From: an uncultured Rhodospirillales bacterium
GTDB lineage: Bacteria > Pseudomonadota > Alphaproteobacteria > Reyranellales > Reyranellaceae
DNA length: 52,074 bases
Assembly: GCA_902825855.1 (NCBI GenBank)
Contig: CADECW010000033.1
Coordinates: forward strand, 1-52,074
Reading direction: 5' to 3'
The notes under the pieces were generated by a model, which saw nothing but the letters and a program-made list of their open reading frames with translations, was not told the DNA's origin and did not search any database. Every line of letters starts with the position of its first letter. Within the stretch, counting starts at the first letter, position 1. Of the stretch, positions 8,541 through 17,704 are shown in pieces. A program made the position numbers and the translations under genes.

Positions 8541-9916
8541 GCCCGGCAGCAGTCTCCCGCCGAGGCGTCCTGTTCGGCGGCATGAGCGCGGCTGGCGCGT
8601 TCGCATCGCCTCCGATCGCGCGCGCCAAGCTTTTCTCGGTCGATCGGCGCAAGTCCGAGTACTTCACCCTGCCCAACGGCCTGCAGGTCGTCGTCCTGCC
8701 GTCGAGCCGCGCGCCGATCGTCAGCCAGCTCGTCGTCTACAAAGTGGGCAGCGCCGACGAAGTCTACGGCAAGACCGGCATCGCCCATTTCCTCGAGCAC
8801 ATGATGTTCAAGGGCACGGGCACGGTCGGGCCGACCGAGTTCTCGCGCATCGTCGCCAGGAACGGCGGGCGCGACAATGCCTATACGAGCTTCGATACCA
8901 CGGGCTACTACCAGACGGTCGCGCCTGAGCGGCTGGAGATGGTCATGCGCATGGAGGCTGATCGCATGGTCAACCTGCGCATCACCGAAAAGGAGCTTAC
9001 CCCCGAACGCCAGGTCGTGCTCGAGGAGCGCCGCATGCGCATCGAGAACTCGCCGGCGGCCCTCCTGGGGGAGGCTGTGCAGGAGCAGCTCTACGGCCGG
9101 CACAAGCCTTACGGCATGCCCATCTCGGGTTACGTCGACGACGTGAAGAGGCTCAACGTCCACGATCTCGCGGCGTTCTATGCCAAATGGTACATGCCGA
9201 ACAACGCGATCCTGATCGTGGCCGGCGACGCCACCGCCGACCACGTGCGCAAGCTCGCCGAGAAGCACTATGGGCCGATTCCACAGCGCAAGATCGAAGC
9301 GCGTCGGCGGCCGGGGGAGGGCGCCTCCGACCTGCCGCAGCGCGTCACGCGCGCCGATGCCCGCGTCGCCGAGCCGCGTTGGTCGCGCTACTATCTAGCG
9401 CCGTCCTACCACAAGGGTGAAAGCCAATACGCCTATGCCCTCCAGGTACTGGCGCGCCTGCTGGGCGGCGGCGAGACCAGCCGGTTGTGGAACAACCTCG
9501 TGGTCGACCGCAAGGTCGCCCTCTCAGCATGGGCCGCCTACAGCCCGTCGAGCCTCGGGCTCTCCTCGTTCGATCTCGGCGTCCATCCCGCGTCGGGCAC
9601 GCCCATCGCCGAGATCGACAGCGCCGTCGGCGGCCTGCTGGGCAAGCTGCTCGATGACGGCGTGACCGCCGAGGAGGTCGAGCGGGCGCAGAACCAGCTT
9701 CTGGCGGCCGCCATCTATTCGCAGGATTCGCTGCAGAGCGGCCCGCGCATCTACGGCAGCGCGCTCGGCGTCGGCGGCACCGTGGCCGACATCGATGCCT
9801 GGCCGCAGCGCATCGCCGCCGTCACCCCCGCTGCCGTGGTCGCCGCCGCACGCCATGTCTGGCGCGCCGACGGCCTCGTGACCTCGGTGCTGACGCCGCA
9901 GGAAGGCATGCGGTGA
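8537..9916 (+). CDS. M16 zinc peptidase with Tat signal, proposed CTG start
   Basis: A periplasmic M16 (pitrilysin/MPP-like) metallopeptidase. The zinc motif HxxEH is HFLEH (residues 84-88 counted from the CTG). The first ATG is at 8582, but the open frame before it encodes VSRRGVLFGG, a canonical twin-arginine motif, leading into a hydrophobic stretch ending PIARA (signal cleavage site). Using CTG at 8537 restores a full Tat signal, gives a four-base CTGA overlap with the preceding gene and places GAAGG six bases upstream. From ATG the product is 444 residues; from CTG, 459. No ATG, GTG or TTG offers an alternative start. It pairs with the non-catalytic M16 protein that follows. Confidence 0.85.
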   Translation: MSPAAVSRRGVLFGGMSAAGAFASPPIARAKLFSVDRRKSEYFTLPNGLQVVVLPSSRAPIVSQLVVYKVGSADEVYGKTGIAHFLEHMMFKGTGTVGPTEFSRIVARNGGRDNAYTSFDTTGYYQTVAPERLEMVMRMEADRMVNLRITEKELTPERQVVLEERRMRIENSPAALLGEAVQEQLYGRHKPYGMPISGYVDDVKRLNVHDLAAFYAKWYMPNNAILIVAGDATADHVRKLAEKHYGPIPQRKIEARRRPGEGASDLPQRVTRADARVAEPRWSRYYLAPSYHKGESQYAYALQVLARLLGGGETSRLWNNLVVDRKVALSAWAAYSPSSLGLSSFDLGVHPASGTPIAEIDSAVGGLLGKLLDDGVTAEEVERAQNQLLAAAIYSQDSLQSGPRIYGSALGVGGTVADIDAWPQRIAAVTPAAVVAAARHVWRADGLVTSVLTPQEGMR

Positions 9917-11268
9917 GCCGGCTGTCGCGTGCCCTCCCGTTGCGTGGCCTCGCGTTGCGTGCCCTTGCGGCGCTGCTCGTTGCAGTCCTGGTGCTGCCGT
10001 CGACGGCTCGCGCCGTCGACATCAAGGCCGTCACCACGCCGGCCGGCATAAAGGCGTGGCTGGTCCAGGACAAGAGCGCGCCAGCACTGTCGCTCGCCTT
10101 CTCCTTCGCTGGCGGCACGGCGTCGGATCCTGCGGGCCAGCTGGGTATCACCTCGCTGATGGCCACGCTGCTCACCGACGGCGCCGGAACGCTTACCTCG
10201 CAGGCCTTCCGGCAGCGGCAGGAGGATGCCGCGGCATCAGTGAGCTTCAGCGCCTCGCTCGATCGCCTGGGCGGCAGCTTGCGTGTGCTGTCGGCCAACC
10301 GCGAAGAGGGTTTCGAGCTGCTGCGCATGGCGCTCACCCAACCGCGCTTCGATGGCGACATGATCGAACAGCGGCGCGCCCAGACCATAGCCTCGATCAA
10401 CCAGGCCACCCAGCGTCCCAACTCGGTCGCCGCGCGCACCCTGATGGAGACGGAGTTCGCCGGCCATCCCTATGCCAATGACCCCGACGGTACGTCCGAC
10501 GATCTGAAGAAACTCACGCAGCAGGAACTTAAGCAACGCGCTGCATCGTTGTTGATCCGCAATGGCATGATCTTGGCCGCGGTGGGCGACATCGACGAGG
10601 CCGATCTCGCCCGTCTGCTCGACCGCACGTTCGGCAGCCTGCCCGTGGGAACGCCACCCGCCTTGCCGCCCGAATGGAAGCCGCCGGCGAAGGCACGCAC
10701 CGTCGTGGTCGAGCGGCCGGTGCCGCAGAGCACGGCCTTGCTGGCGCTGCCCGGCGTCGCCCGCGACGATCCGGACTGGTATGCCGCTCTGATCATGAAC
10801 CACGTCTTGGGTGGTGGCGGGCAGCAGTCGCGGCTGTTCAGCGAAGTGCGCGAGAAGCGCGGGCTGGCCTACGGCGCCTCGTCGAGCCTGCGCGTCTACA
10901 AGCGCGCCGCGCTGCTCGTGATGTCGACGGCATCGGCCAACGAGCGGGTCGCCGAGGCGCTGCGCGTGGTCAAGGCCGAACTGGCACGGCTGCGCCTCGA
11001 GGGCCCGACCGAGCAGGAGATCGCCGACGCCAAGACGTACCTCGCCGGCGCGCTGGCGCTGTCGCTCGATTCGTCGGGCGCCATCGCCGGGCTGCTGCAT
11101 TCCATGCAGGTCGATGGCCTCGCGCCCGACCACCTTGCCAGGCGTGCCGCTTTGATTGCGGCGGTCAAGGTCGACGACGTCCGTCGCCTCGCCCGCCGCC
11201 TGTTGCGCGACGAAGCCCTGATCACAGTCGTCGTTGGCAAGCCGGTGGGCGTCACCGCGAGTCCCTAG
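9913..11268 (+). CDS. M16 peptidase family protein, non-catalytic partner
   Basis: A 451-residue M16-family protein with a Sec signal peptide ending LPSTARA. The position of HxxEH is occupied by GITSLMATLL, so zinc ligands are absent; a conserved C-terminal M16 half with the GGGGQQSRLF segment is present. Such proteins form an active heterodimer with the preceding catalytic subunit, as alpha and beta MPP do; the pairing here is inferred from the four-base GTGA overlap. The function in bacteria is poorly defined, probably periplasmic peptide turnover. Confidence 0.92.
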   Translation: MSRLSRALPLRGLALRALAALLVAVLVLPSTARAVDIKAVTTPAGIKAWLVQDKSAPALSLAFSFAGGTASDPAGQLGITSLMATLLTDGAGTLTSQAFRQRQEDAAASVSFSASLDRLGGSLRVLSANREEGFELLRMALTQPRFDGDMIEQRRAQTIASINQATQRPNSVAARTLMETEFAGHPYANDPDGTSDDLKKLTQQELKQRAASLLIRNGMILAAVGDIDEADLARLLDRTFGSLPVGTPPALPPEWKPPAKARTVVVERPVPQSTALLALPGVARDDPDWYAALIMNHVLGGGGQQSRLFSEVREKRGLAYGASSSLRVYKRAALLVMSTASANERVAEALRVVKAELARLRLEGPTEQEIADAKTYLAGALALSLDSSGAIAGLLHSMQVDGLAPDHLARRAALIAAVKVDDVRRLARRLLRDEALITVVVGKPVGVTASP

Positions 11269-11345
11269 AGTCCAGGTTCGAGGATAGCAAGACCCCGACC
11301 CGCCAGTATCTTTCCCAAAGGCGGGTGGCGTAAAATGCCCGACCC

Positions 11346-13163
11346 ATGAGCGTGCTACGCCGACTGCCATCGACCCTGGTCAACCGCATCGCCGCTGGCG
11401 AGGTGGTCGAGCGTCCGGCGAGCGCCGTCAAGGAGCTGGTCGAAAACTCGATCGACGCCGGCGCGCGTCGTATTGCCGTGGTCCTGAAGGAAGGCGGCCG
11501 CAGCTTCATCTCCGTGGTCGATGACGGCGTCGGCATGACACGGGAGGAGATGGCGCTCTCGGTCGAGCGCCACTGCACGTCCAAGCTTCCCGACAATGAC
11601 TTGAGCGACATCCGCACCTTGGGCTTTCGCGGTGAGGCCTTGCCTTCGATCGCCTCGGTGAGCCGGTTCGTTCTGACCTCTCGCCCGACCGGCGCCGACA
11701 CGGCGTGGAGCCTCGACATCGATGGCGGCGCCAAGGGCGAGCCGCGGCCCGCGGCGCATCCCGCCGGCACGCGAGTTGAAGTGCGCGATCTCTTCTTTGC
11801 GACGCCTGCGCGTCTCAAGTTCCTCAAGGAGCCACGCACCGAATCGGGCCATGTCGCCGACGCGCTGCGTCGCCTCGCCATGGCTCACCCGGCGGTCGCC
11901 TTTCGCCTGGAAAGCGAGGAGCGCACCCTGGTCGACCTGGCGGCCATCAATCCTTCGATGCTCGACAGTTTCGATGGAGCGGGAACCGGTGCCGCGCGGC
12001 TGGAGCGGCTGGCGGCCATCATGGGCCGCGAGTTCGCCGACAATGCCGTGGCGATCGACGCCAACCGCGAGGGCTTCCGGCTCACGGGCTTCGCCGGCCT
12101 GCCGACACTCAACCGGCCGACCGGCCAGCACCAGTATCTCTTCGTCAACGGCCGGCCGGTGCGCGACAAGCTGCTGGGCGGCGCGGTGCGCGGCGCCTAC
12201 CAGGATTTCCTGGCACGCGATCGTCATCCCATGGTGGCGCTGTTTCTCGAGGCGCCGACGGCGATGGTCGACGTCAATGTTCATCCGGCCAAGACCGAGG
12301 TGCGTTTCCGTGACGCCGGCATCGTGCGCGGCCTGATCGTCGGGGCACTGCGCACGGCGCTGTCGGCCGCCGGCCATCGCGCCAGCACGACGGTAGCCGA
12401 TGCAGCGCTCGGCGCGTTCCGGCCGCACACGGGCTATTCGATGCCGCTGCCGATGGGAGGCGGACACTCGACATCCCTACCGCGCGGTCTTGCCGACGCG
12501 GCCATGCAGTTCATGGCGCCATTCGCCGCACCATCGGCGCGAGTCGACACTCCAGCCGAGGGACCGGGTGACAACGGTCAGCACTATCCGCTGGGGGTCG
12601 CGCGTGCCCAGCTGCACGAGACCTACATTGTCGCCCAGACCGATCACGGCGTAGTGATCGTCGACCAGCACGCCGCACACGAGCGCCTGATGCATGAGCG
12701 CCTGAAGGACCAGTTGCAGGCCGACGGCGTGAAGCGCCAGGCGCTGCTGCTGCCCGAGGTCGTCGAGATCGGCGATGATGGCGCGCGCCGTCTGGCGCAG
12801 CGCGCTTCCGAGCTCGCGGAGATGGGCCTGGTGCTGGAGCCGTTCGGCTTGGGCGCGGTGGTCGTGCGCGAGACGCCGGCCGTGCTGGGCGAAGTCGACG
12901 TCCAGGGTCTGGTGCGGGATCTTGCCGATGAGCTCGGCGAGATGGGCGATCATCTGTCACTCAAGGAGAAGATCGAGGAAGTCTGTGGTACCCTCGCCTG
13001 TCACACCTCGGTGCGCGCCGGCCGAAGACTCACGGTCGATGAGATGAACGCGCTGCTGCGGCAAATGGAGGCGACGCCGCATTCCGGCCAGTGCAATCAC
13101 GGTCGGCCGACCTATGTTGAGTTGAAACTGGCCGACATCGAGCGGCTGTTCGGAAGGCGATGA
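11346..13163 (+). CDS. mutL: DNA mismatch repair protein MutL
   Basis: A 605-residue MutL. The N-terminal GHKL ATPase is marked by [18 protein letters not shown] and [10 protein letters not shown]. The C-terminal dimerisation domain carries the latent endonuclease signature [12 protein letters not shown] near residue 440, with ACHTSVRAG and CNHGRP completing the metal site. It should therefore nick DNA itself, as in organisms lacking MutH. The ATG at 11346 is ten bases after TAAAAT, so transcription may start almost at the start codon. The last four bases overlap the next gene (ATGA). Confidence 0.97.
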   Translation: MSVLRRLPSTLVNRIAAGEVVERPASAVKELVENSIDAGARRIAVVLKEGGRSFISVVDDGVGMTREEMALSVERHCTSKLPDNDLSDIRTLGFRGEALPSIASVSRFVLTSRPTGADTAWSLDIDGGAKGEPRPAAHPAGTRVEVRDLFFATPARLKFLKEPRTESGHVADALRRLAMAHPAVAFRLESEERTLVDLAAINPSMLDSFDGAGTGAARLERLAAIMGREFADNAVAIDANREGFRLTGFAGLPTLNRPTGQHQYLFVNGRPVRDKLLGGAVRGAYQDFLARDRHPMVALFLEAPTAMVDVNVHPAKTEVRFRDAGIVRGLIVGALRTALSAAGHRASTTVADAALGAFRPHTGYSMPLPMGGGHSTSLPRGLADAAMQFMAPFAAPSARVDTPAEGPGDNGQHYPLGVARAQLHETYIVAQTDHGVVIVDQHAAHERLMHERLKDQLQADGVKRQALLLPEVVEIGDDGARRLAQRASELAEMGLVLEPFGLGAVVVRETPAVLGEVDVQGLVRDLADELGEMGDHLSLKEKIEEVCGTLACHTSVRAGRRLTVDEMNALLRQMEATPHSGQCNHGRPTYVELKLADIERLFGRR

Positions 13164-13579
13164 AGCGTATCCTGTTACTGGCGTTGGCGATCGCGGGGGC
13201 GGCGCCAGCCGCGGGGCAATCCGCGCCGACCTCTGCCATCGACGGCGAATGGCGCGGGCGCAGCGACGGAGGCTCGTGCAATGCGCCGCTCGATTTCGTG
13301 ATCACCATCGAGAGCGGCTTCGTCGACGGCTCGGCTTACGACAGCACGGCGCACGGCCCCGTGCCCAACCTGAAGAAGGCGCCGGCGCCGGCGCCTACGC
13401 CGGGCCTGTGGCAGATCCACGGTGTGGCCAAACCCAGCGGCTCGTTTTCCCTGGTCACCGTCGCCTCGGTGAAGGCCGCCGACCGGCGTCAGGGCAAGCT
13501 GACCGCGAGAAGCGAGGGCGCTAGCCTGGTGATCAGCGAGACCACCGGCTGTCGCCGCACTGCGCGCCTGTCGCGTTAA
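13160..13579 (+). CDS. Small periplasmic protein, unknown function
   Basis: A 139-residue protein with a Sec signal peptide ([20 protein letters not shown]). The mature part has the pattern of a small beta-sheet domain beginning IDGEWRG, with two cysteines (in GGSCNAP and TTGCRR) that may form a disulfide. Similar DGxWxG openings occur in many short alphaproteobacterial periplasmic proteins, but I cannot name the family. Translationally coupled to mutL by ATGA, although a shared role with mismatch repair is unlikely. Confidence 0.8.
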   Translation: MKRILLLALAIAGAAPAAGQSAPTSAIDGEWRGRSDGGSCNAPLDFVITIESGFVDGSAYDSTAHGPVPNLKKAPAPAPTPGLWQIHGVAKPSGSFSLVTVASVKAADRRQGKLTARSEGASLVISETTGCRRTARLSR

Positions 13580-13587
13580 ACACCAAC

Positions 13588-13693
13588 CCCGTCATCCCGA
13601 CCGGAGCCTCGCGCAGCGAGGCGGAGCGGGACCTGCTCATGCGTTCGCAGAAGAGGAGGTCCCACTTCGCTTCGCTCCGGTCGGGATGACGGG
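13588..13693. repeat. Interspersed palindromic element (REP-like)
   Basis: Two perfect 20-base arms (CCCGTCATCCCGACCGGAGC and its reverse complement, 13588-13607 and 13674-13693) enclose about 66 bases containing a GGACCT...AGGTCCC minor palindrome. The same arm occurs at 77-98. The element sits between convergent genes, as expected for repeats that spread in intergenic space and can act as 3'-end hairpins. Confidence 0.85.
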
Positions 13694-13705
13694 TTATTGC
13701 GGCGC

Positions 13706-14326
13706 TCATGGTGTCACCGCGCTGCAGACGATCTTTTCTTCGACGCCCGCCAACAGGCGGAAGAAAGCGTCCTGCGGCTTCTCCAGGACGAACATCGCCT
13801 TGGCGTCGAGCCCGAGATTGAGGCCGCGCAGCACCGCGCCGCTGACGCCGTGGCCGACGATGACCGTGCGCGTCTTCGAGGCAATGATCTCGGCCAGCAC
13901 TTCGGCCGAGCGACGGCGCAACTTCGCGTGGGTCTCGCCGCCCGGCGGGCAATAGCCGTGTGGATCGGCGCGCCAGTCGCTGAGCGCCGTGGGATGCGTG
14001 ACCTCGATGTCCTTCCAGCTGAAGCCTTCCCACTGGCCGTAACTCAGCTCGACCAGGCGAGGATCATCCCGCCACTCGGCGGCATCCAGTCCGAGCTCGC
14101 GGCCGACGATTTCAGTCGTCTCGCGTACGCGGCCGAGCGGGCTGCGCAGGAAGATCGTGGGGCCGGGCATACGTGCGAGCTCGGCCTTGAGCGTTCGGCC
14201 CATCGCCAAGGCCTGGGCGCGACCGCGCTCGGTCAGCGCCGAATCCTTAGTGCCTTGCATGCGCCGTTCGGTGTTCCACGCGGTCTCGCCGTGGCGCAGC
14301 ATGTAGAGCGGAGCATCGAGCGTCAC
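13706..14326 (-). CDS. Histidine phosphatase family protein
   Basis: A 206-residue phosphoglycerate-mutase-superfamily phosphatase. The phospho-accepting His is in MLRHGETAWN, the second arginine in LRSPLGRVRET, the acid Glu in VELSYGQWEG and the second His in IVGHGVSG. Substrate unknown; bacterial members act on sugar phosphates, nucleotides or cobalamin intermediates. GTG start overlapping the rsmD stop (GTGA) indicates co-translation with the rRNA methyltransferase. Confidence 0.92.
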   Translation of the reverse strand: MTLDAPLYMLRHGETAWNTERRMQGTKDSALTERGRAQALAMGRTLKAELARMPGPTIFLRSPLGRVRETTEIVGRELGLDAAEWRDDPRLVELSYGQWEGFSWKDIEVTHPTALSDWRADPHGYCPPGGETHAKLRRRSAEVLAEIIASKTRTVIVGHGVSGAVLRGLNLGLDAKAMFVLEKPQDAFFRLLAGVEEKIVCSAVTP

Positions 14327-14892
14327 GGCTGACCTCGCAGGATCACGATCTTGGCCGCACCGTAGCGGCGCTCGTCGATGGCCTCGAAGCCCGGCGGCGG
14401 GACGATGTCTTCGTTGTGCGCCAGCTCGACGGTGACGATGGCATCGGGGGCAACCCAGCCCGCGGTGGCGAGCGCGCCAAGCGCCGGCGCGGCCTGGCCC
14501 GAACGATAGGGCGGATCGAGAAAGACGAGGTCGCAAGGATCGCGCCCGGGCGGCGGCCTCGTCGCATCCGCGCGCACGACCTTGGCGGCCCCGGTCTCGC
14601 CGAGCTTACGCAGGTTCTCGCCGATCAGCTTGATCGCGCCGGCGTCGCTGTCGAGGAAGGTCGCATGACCAGCGCCGCGCGACAGCGCCTCCAGCCCGAG
14701 TGCGCCCGAGCCTGCGAAGGCATCGAGCACCCGCGCATCGATCAAGGACGAGGTGCCGTCGTCGCGCCAGTTGGCGTGCGCCAGAATGTTGAACAGGGCC
14801 TCGCGCGCGCGGCTCGCCGTCGGTCGCGTGCCTTGGCCTTCGGGAGCGGCGATGGTGCGGCCACGATGCTTGCCGCCGACGATCTTCAGCAT
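14323..14892 (-). CDS. rsmD: 16S rRNA (guanine966-N2)-methyltransferase
   Basis: A 189-residue Rossmann methyltransferase. It begins [12 protein letters not shown] with the RPTASRAREALFNIL segment typical of RsmD, has the SAM-binding VLDAFAGSGALGLEALSRG and the catalytic DPPY motif (FLDPPYRSG). It modifies G966 of 16S rRNA during 30S assembly. One-base overlap with the upstream pseudouridine synthase gene (TGATG) and four-base overlap with the downstream phosphatase place it in an rRNA-modification operon. Confidence 0.96.
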   Translation of the reverse strand: MLKIVGGKHRGRTIAAPEGQGTRPTASRAREALFNILAHANWRDDGTSSLIDARVLDAFAGSGALGLEALSRGAGHATFLDSDAGAIKLIGENLRKLGETGAAKVVRADATRPPPGRDPCDLVFLDPPYRSGQAAPALGALATAGWVAPDAIVTVELAHNEDIVPPPGFEAIDERRYGAAKIVILRGQP

Positions 14893-15665
14893 CAGTGCGG
14901 CCGTCGCTGAGATCTCGGCCTCGCCCAGCCCGTCTTGCGCGGCGGTGGCCTGATGCCCAGCAGGCTGGTGAGCGCCTGTTGCGGCACTTCCTCGACCTGA
15001 TTGCGGTCGAGTTCGCCGAGATAGAAGGGGCCGAAGGCGACACGGATCAGGCGCATCACCGGCAGGTCGAGATGGGCGAGGACGCGTCGGACTTCGCGGT
15101 TCTTGCCTTCGGCGAGGGCGATCTCCAGCCATGCATTTGTGCGCTGCTGGCGTTCGAGCTTGGCCTGGATGGCGCCGTAGCGCACGCCGTCGATGGTGAT
15201 GCCCTTTGCCAGAGCGGCCAGCCGCGCCTCGTCGACCATGCCGTGCACGCGCGCGCGGTAGCGCCGGGTCCAGCCGTTCGCCGGCAGCTCAAGTTGCCGT
15301 GCCAACCCGCCGTCGTTGGTGAGCAGCAGCAGGCCCTCCGACATGAAGTCGAGCCGGCCCACGGTGACGACGCGCGGCATGCCTTTGGGCAGCGCATCGA
15401 AGATGGTCGGACGGCCCTGCGGGTCGCGCGCCGTGACCAGCTCGCCGGTCGGCTTGTGATAGCGCCACAGCCGCGCGCGGTCGGCATCAGGCAGGGGCTT
15501 GCCGTCGACTTCGATGCGATTTGCGTCGGTCACCGTAAAGGCCGGCGTGTCGAGTACCTTGCCATCGACCTTGATGCGGCCGGCGGCGATCCAGCGCTCG
15601 GCATCGCGGCGCGAGCACAGGCCTGCGCGCGCCAGCCGCTTGGCTATTCTCTCTGGTTCGCTCAC
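14892..15665 (-). CDS. rluB: RluB/RsuA-family rRNA pseudouridine synthase
   Basis: A 257-residue protein with an N-terminal S4 RNA-binding domain ([20 protein letters not shown]) and the RsuA-type catalytic domain, whose active Asp is in [18 protein letters not shown]. This group isomerises uridine in 23S (RluB) or 16S (RsuA) rRNA; the S4 domain and flanking rsmD suggest RluB, but the exact target cannot be read from sequence. I chose the GTG at 15665, which overlaps the TGA of the upstream amidotransferase gene. The basic tail ([15 protein letters not shown]) probably contacts RNA. Confidence 0.92.
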   Translation of the reverse strand: MSEPERIAKRLARAGLCSRRDAERWIAAGRIKVDGKVLDTPAFTVTDANRIEVDGKPLPDADRARLWRYHKPTGELVTARDPQGRPTIFDALPKGMPRVVTVGRLDFMSEGLLLLTNDGGLARQLELPANGWTRRYRARVHGMVDEARLAALAKGITIDGVRYGAIQAKLERQQRTNAWLEIALAEGKNREVRRVLAHLDLPVMRLIRVAFGPFYLGELDRNQVEEVPQQALTSLLGIRPPPRKTGWARPRSQRRPH

Positions 15666-16378
15666 TTCGTCGCTGCCGCCCCCAGGAAGGCCTGGAAGAG
15701 TCTGGCGTCGCCCTCGGAGATAAGGAATTCGGGGTGCCACTGCACGCCGATGCAGAAGCGATAGCGCGGCGCCTCGATGCCCTCGATCACGCCGTCGGGC
15801 GCGGTGGCGTTGACGACGATGCCGGCCGGCGCATCGGCCGCCGCCTGATGATGGGCGCTGTTAACCTGCAGCTCGTCGGCGCCGACAATGCCGTGCAGTT
15901 GCGTGCCCTTGGCGACCGTCACCGTATGGCCGGGCTCGTTGCGCGGATTGGGCTGCTCGTGCGCCAGCGCCGCCTCGATGGCGTCGGGGATGTGCTGGAT
16001 CAGCTTGCCGCCCAGCACGACATGCAGGAGCTGCTGGCCGCCGCAGATGCCGAGGACGGGCTTGTTGCGGTCGAGCGCTCCCTTGGTGACGGCGAACTCG
16101 AAGGCGGTGCGCCGGTCCTTGGTGATGACAGTGGCGTGCCTGGTCCCGCCGCCGTAGTAGGAGGGATCGACGTCGAACGCCCCGCCGGTCACGACCAGGG
16201 CATCGATGCGCTCGAGATAGTCGCCGACGCGGTCGGGTTCGTGCGGCAGGGCGACCGCCAAGCCGCCTGCGGCGTCAATGGCGTCGAGGTAGTTCTGGCG
16301 CAATGCATACCAAGGGAACTTGGAATAGCCCCCTGGCTTTTCTGCGTCCAGGGTGACTCCGATGAGGGGACGGGGCAT
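15662..16378 (-). CDS. Class I glutamine amidotransferase-like hydrolase (PuuD type)
   Basis: A 238-residue peptidase C26 / gamma-glutamyl-gamma-aminobutyrate hydrolase family protein. The catalytic triad is visible: Cys112 in GICGGQQ, His215 and Glu217 in VQWHPEF. The [14 protein letters not shown] segment is typical of the PuuD group, which cleaves gamma-glutamyl amides. Substrate here is not known. It heads the minus-strand group with rluB and rsmD (GTGA overlap). Confidence 0.92.
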   Translation of the reverse strand: MPRPLIGVTLDAEKPGGYSKFPWYALRQNYLDAIDAAGGLAVALPHEPDRVGDYLERIDALVVTGGAFDVDPSYYGGGTRHATVITKDRRTAFEFAVTKGALDRNKPVLGICGGQQLLHVVLGGKLIQHIPDAIEAALAHEQPNPRNEPGHTVTVAKGTQLHGIVGADELQVNSAHHQAAADAPAGIVVNATAPDGVIEGIEAPRYRFCIGVQWHPEFLISEGDARLFQAFLGAAATK

Positions 16379-16416
16379 GTCGGCCAGATTACCATGCCGT
16401 CCCGAACGACGCGAAC

Positions 16417-17694
16417 CTACGACTTTGCCGTCAGGTTCCTCGGCACGTCCTTGAACGGCTTGTCGGTGTCGACACTGATCTCCTTCGGCATCTTGAGGAC
16501 GCGCTCGGAGATGATGTTGCGCTGGATCTCGTCGGTGCCGCCGGCGATCGAGGTGGCGGGGACGGAGACCAGGATCTCGGCAATGACGCCGCCCATCGGG
16601 CTGTCCTCGCCGGACAGCAAGGCATCGGCGCCGGACAGATAGGTGTGGACCCGCGCGGCCTGGCGCGCGACGTGGCTCGAGACCAGCTTGCCGAGCGAGC
16701 CTTCGGGCCCCTGCGGCTTGCCCTGTTCCTGCGCTGCGCGCGCCCGGCGGGCCGTCCATTCGGCGGCCTTGGACATGATCAAGAGCTTGGCGATCTCCTG
16801 GCGGATCACCGGGTCCTTGATCTTCCCCGTCGCCTTCGCGCGCTCCATCACCAGGTCGACGCGACCCGCGCGCTGCGGGTACCACTTGTAGGGTTCCATC
16901 GTGGAGGCGATCTCGGCGTTTTCCTCCTCGTAGATGCGGCCCTTGCGCTTGGAAGCCTGCGCCCAGCTTCGGAGACCGTCAGCGCCGCGGCGCTCGTGCA
17001 TCAGCGTCGTGGTGGCGACCTTCCAGCCGTCGCCCACGTCGCACACCATCATCTCGGGCTCGACCATGGCATCGGTGAAGAACACCTGGTTGAACGAGGC
17101 ATGCCCGTTCATCTGCTTCAGGGGATGGACCTGCACGCCGGGCTGCTTCATGTCGAGGATGAAGTATGCCAGCCCCTTGTGCTTGGCCACGTCCCAGTTG
17201 GCGCGAGCCAACAGCAGTCCCCAATGCGCCTTGTGGGCGCTGGTGGTCCACACCTTCTGGCCGTTGATCACCCACTTGTTGCCCCGGCGGTCGGCGCGCG
17301 TCACCGCACCCGCCATATCCGAGCCGCTGCCGGGCTCGCTGAACAACTGGCACCAGGTGTCCTCGCCGGTGAGGATGCGGCGCAGGAACTTCTCCTTGTG
17401 CAGGTCGGTGCCGTGATCGAGGATCGTTGCGGCAGCGAGCGTGCGGATGCCGGCCTTGGCGACGCCGACCGCGCCGATCCGCGCAAACTCCTCGTCGACG
17501 ATGGCGCTGAAGTGCACCGGCAAGCCGCGGCCGTACCATTGCTTCGGCCAGTGCGGCGCGCCCCAGCCCGATTCGATCAGCTTGGTGCGCCATTCGACCA
17601 GGCCGTAGTCGGGCTTCCAGTTAGCTTCCAGCCAGGCCCGCACTTCGGCGCGGACATCGGTTTCGCTCGGTTCGTTCATGGTCGCGTCGCTCAT
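16417..17694 (-). CDS. Acyl-CoA dehydrogenase family protein (B)
   Basis: A 425-residue FAD-dependent acyl-CoA dehydrogenase. FAD and acyl-chain segments are clear: CQLFSEPGSGSDMAG, WVINGQKVWTTSAHKAHW and the C-terminal IAGGTDEIQRNIISERVL. In classical MCAD-like enzymes a Glu precedes the Gly-Thr of the last motif; Ala-Gly stands here, as in many environmental FadE-type members. Ten bases separate it from the upstream dehydrogenase gene, so the pair is likely an operon and possibly a hetero-oligomer. Substrate unknown. Confidence 0.93.
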   Translation of the reverse strand: MSDATMNEPSETDVRAEVRAWLEANWKPDYGLVEWRTKLIESGWGAPHWPKQWYGRGLPVHFSAIVDEEFARIGAVGVAKAGIRTLAAATILDHGTDLHKEKFLRRILTGEDTWCQLFSEPGSGSDMAGAVTRADRRGNKWVINGQKVWTTSAHKAHWGLLLARANWDVAKHKGLAYFILDMKQPGVQVHPLKQMNGHASFNQVFFTDAMVEPEMMVCDVGDGWKVATTTLMHERRGADGLRSWAQASKRKGRIYEEENAEIASTMEPYKWYPQRAGRVDLVMERAKATGKIKDPVIRQEIAKLLIMSKAAEWTARRARAAQEQGKPQGPEGSLGKLVSSHVARQAARVHTYLSGADALLSGEDSPMGGVIAEILVSVPATSIAGGTDEIQRNIISERVLKMPKEISVDTDKPFKDVPRNLTAKS

Positions 17695-17704
17695 GATAGG
17701 GCCC

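Noticed and set aside
11355..12467. 370-codon minus-strand frame
   Set aside because: Antisense to mutL, no recognisable domain, no ribosome binding site.
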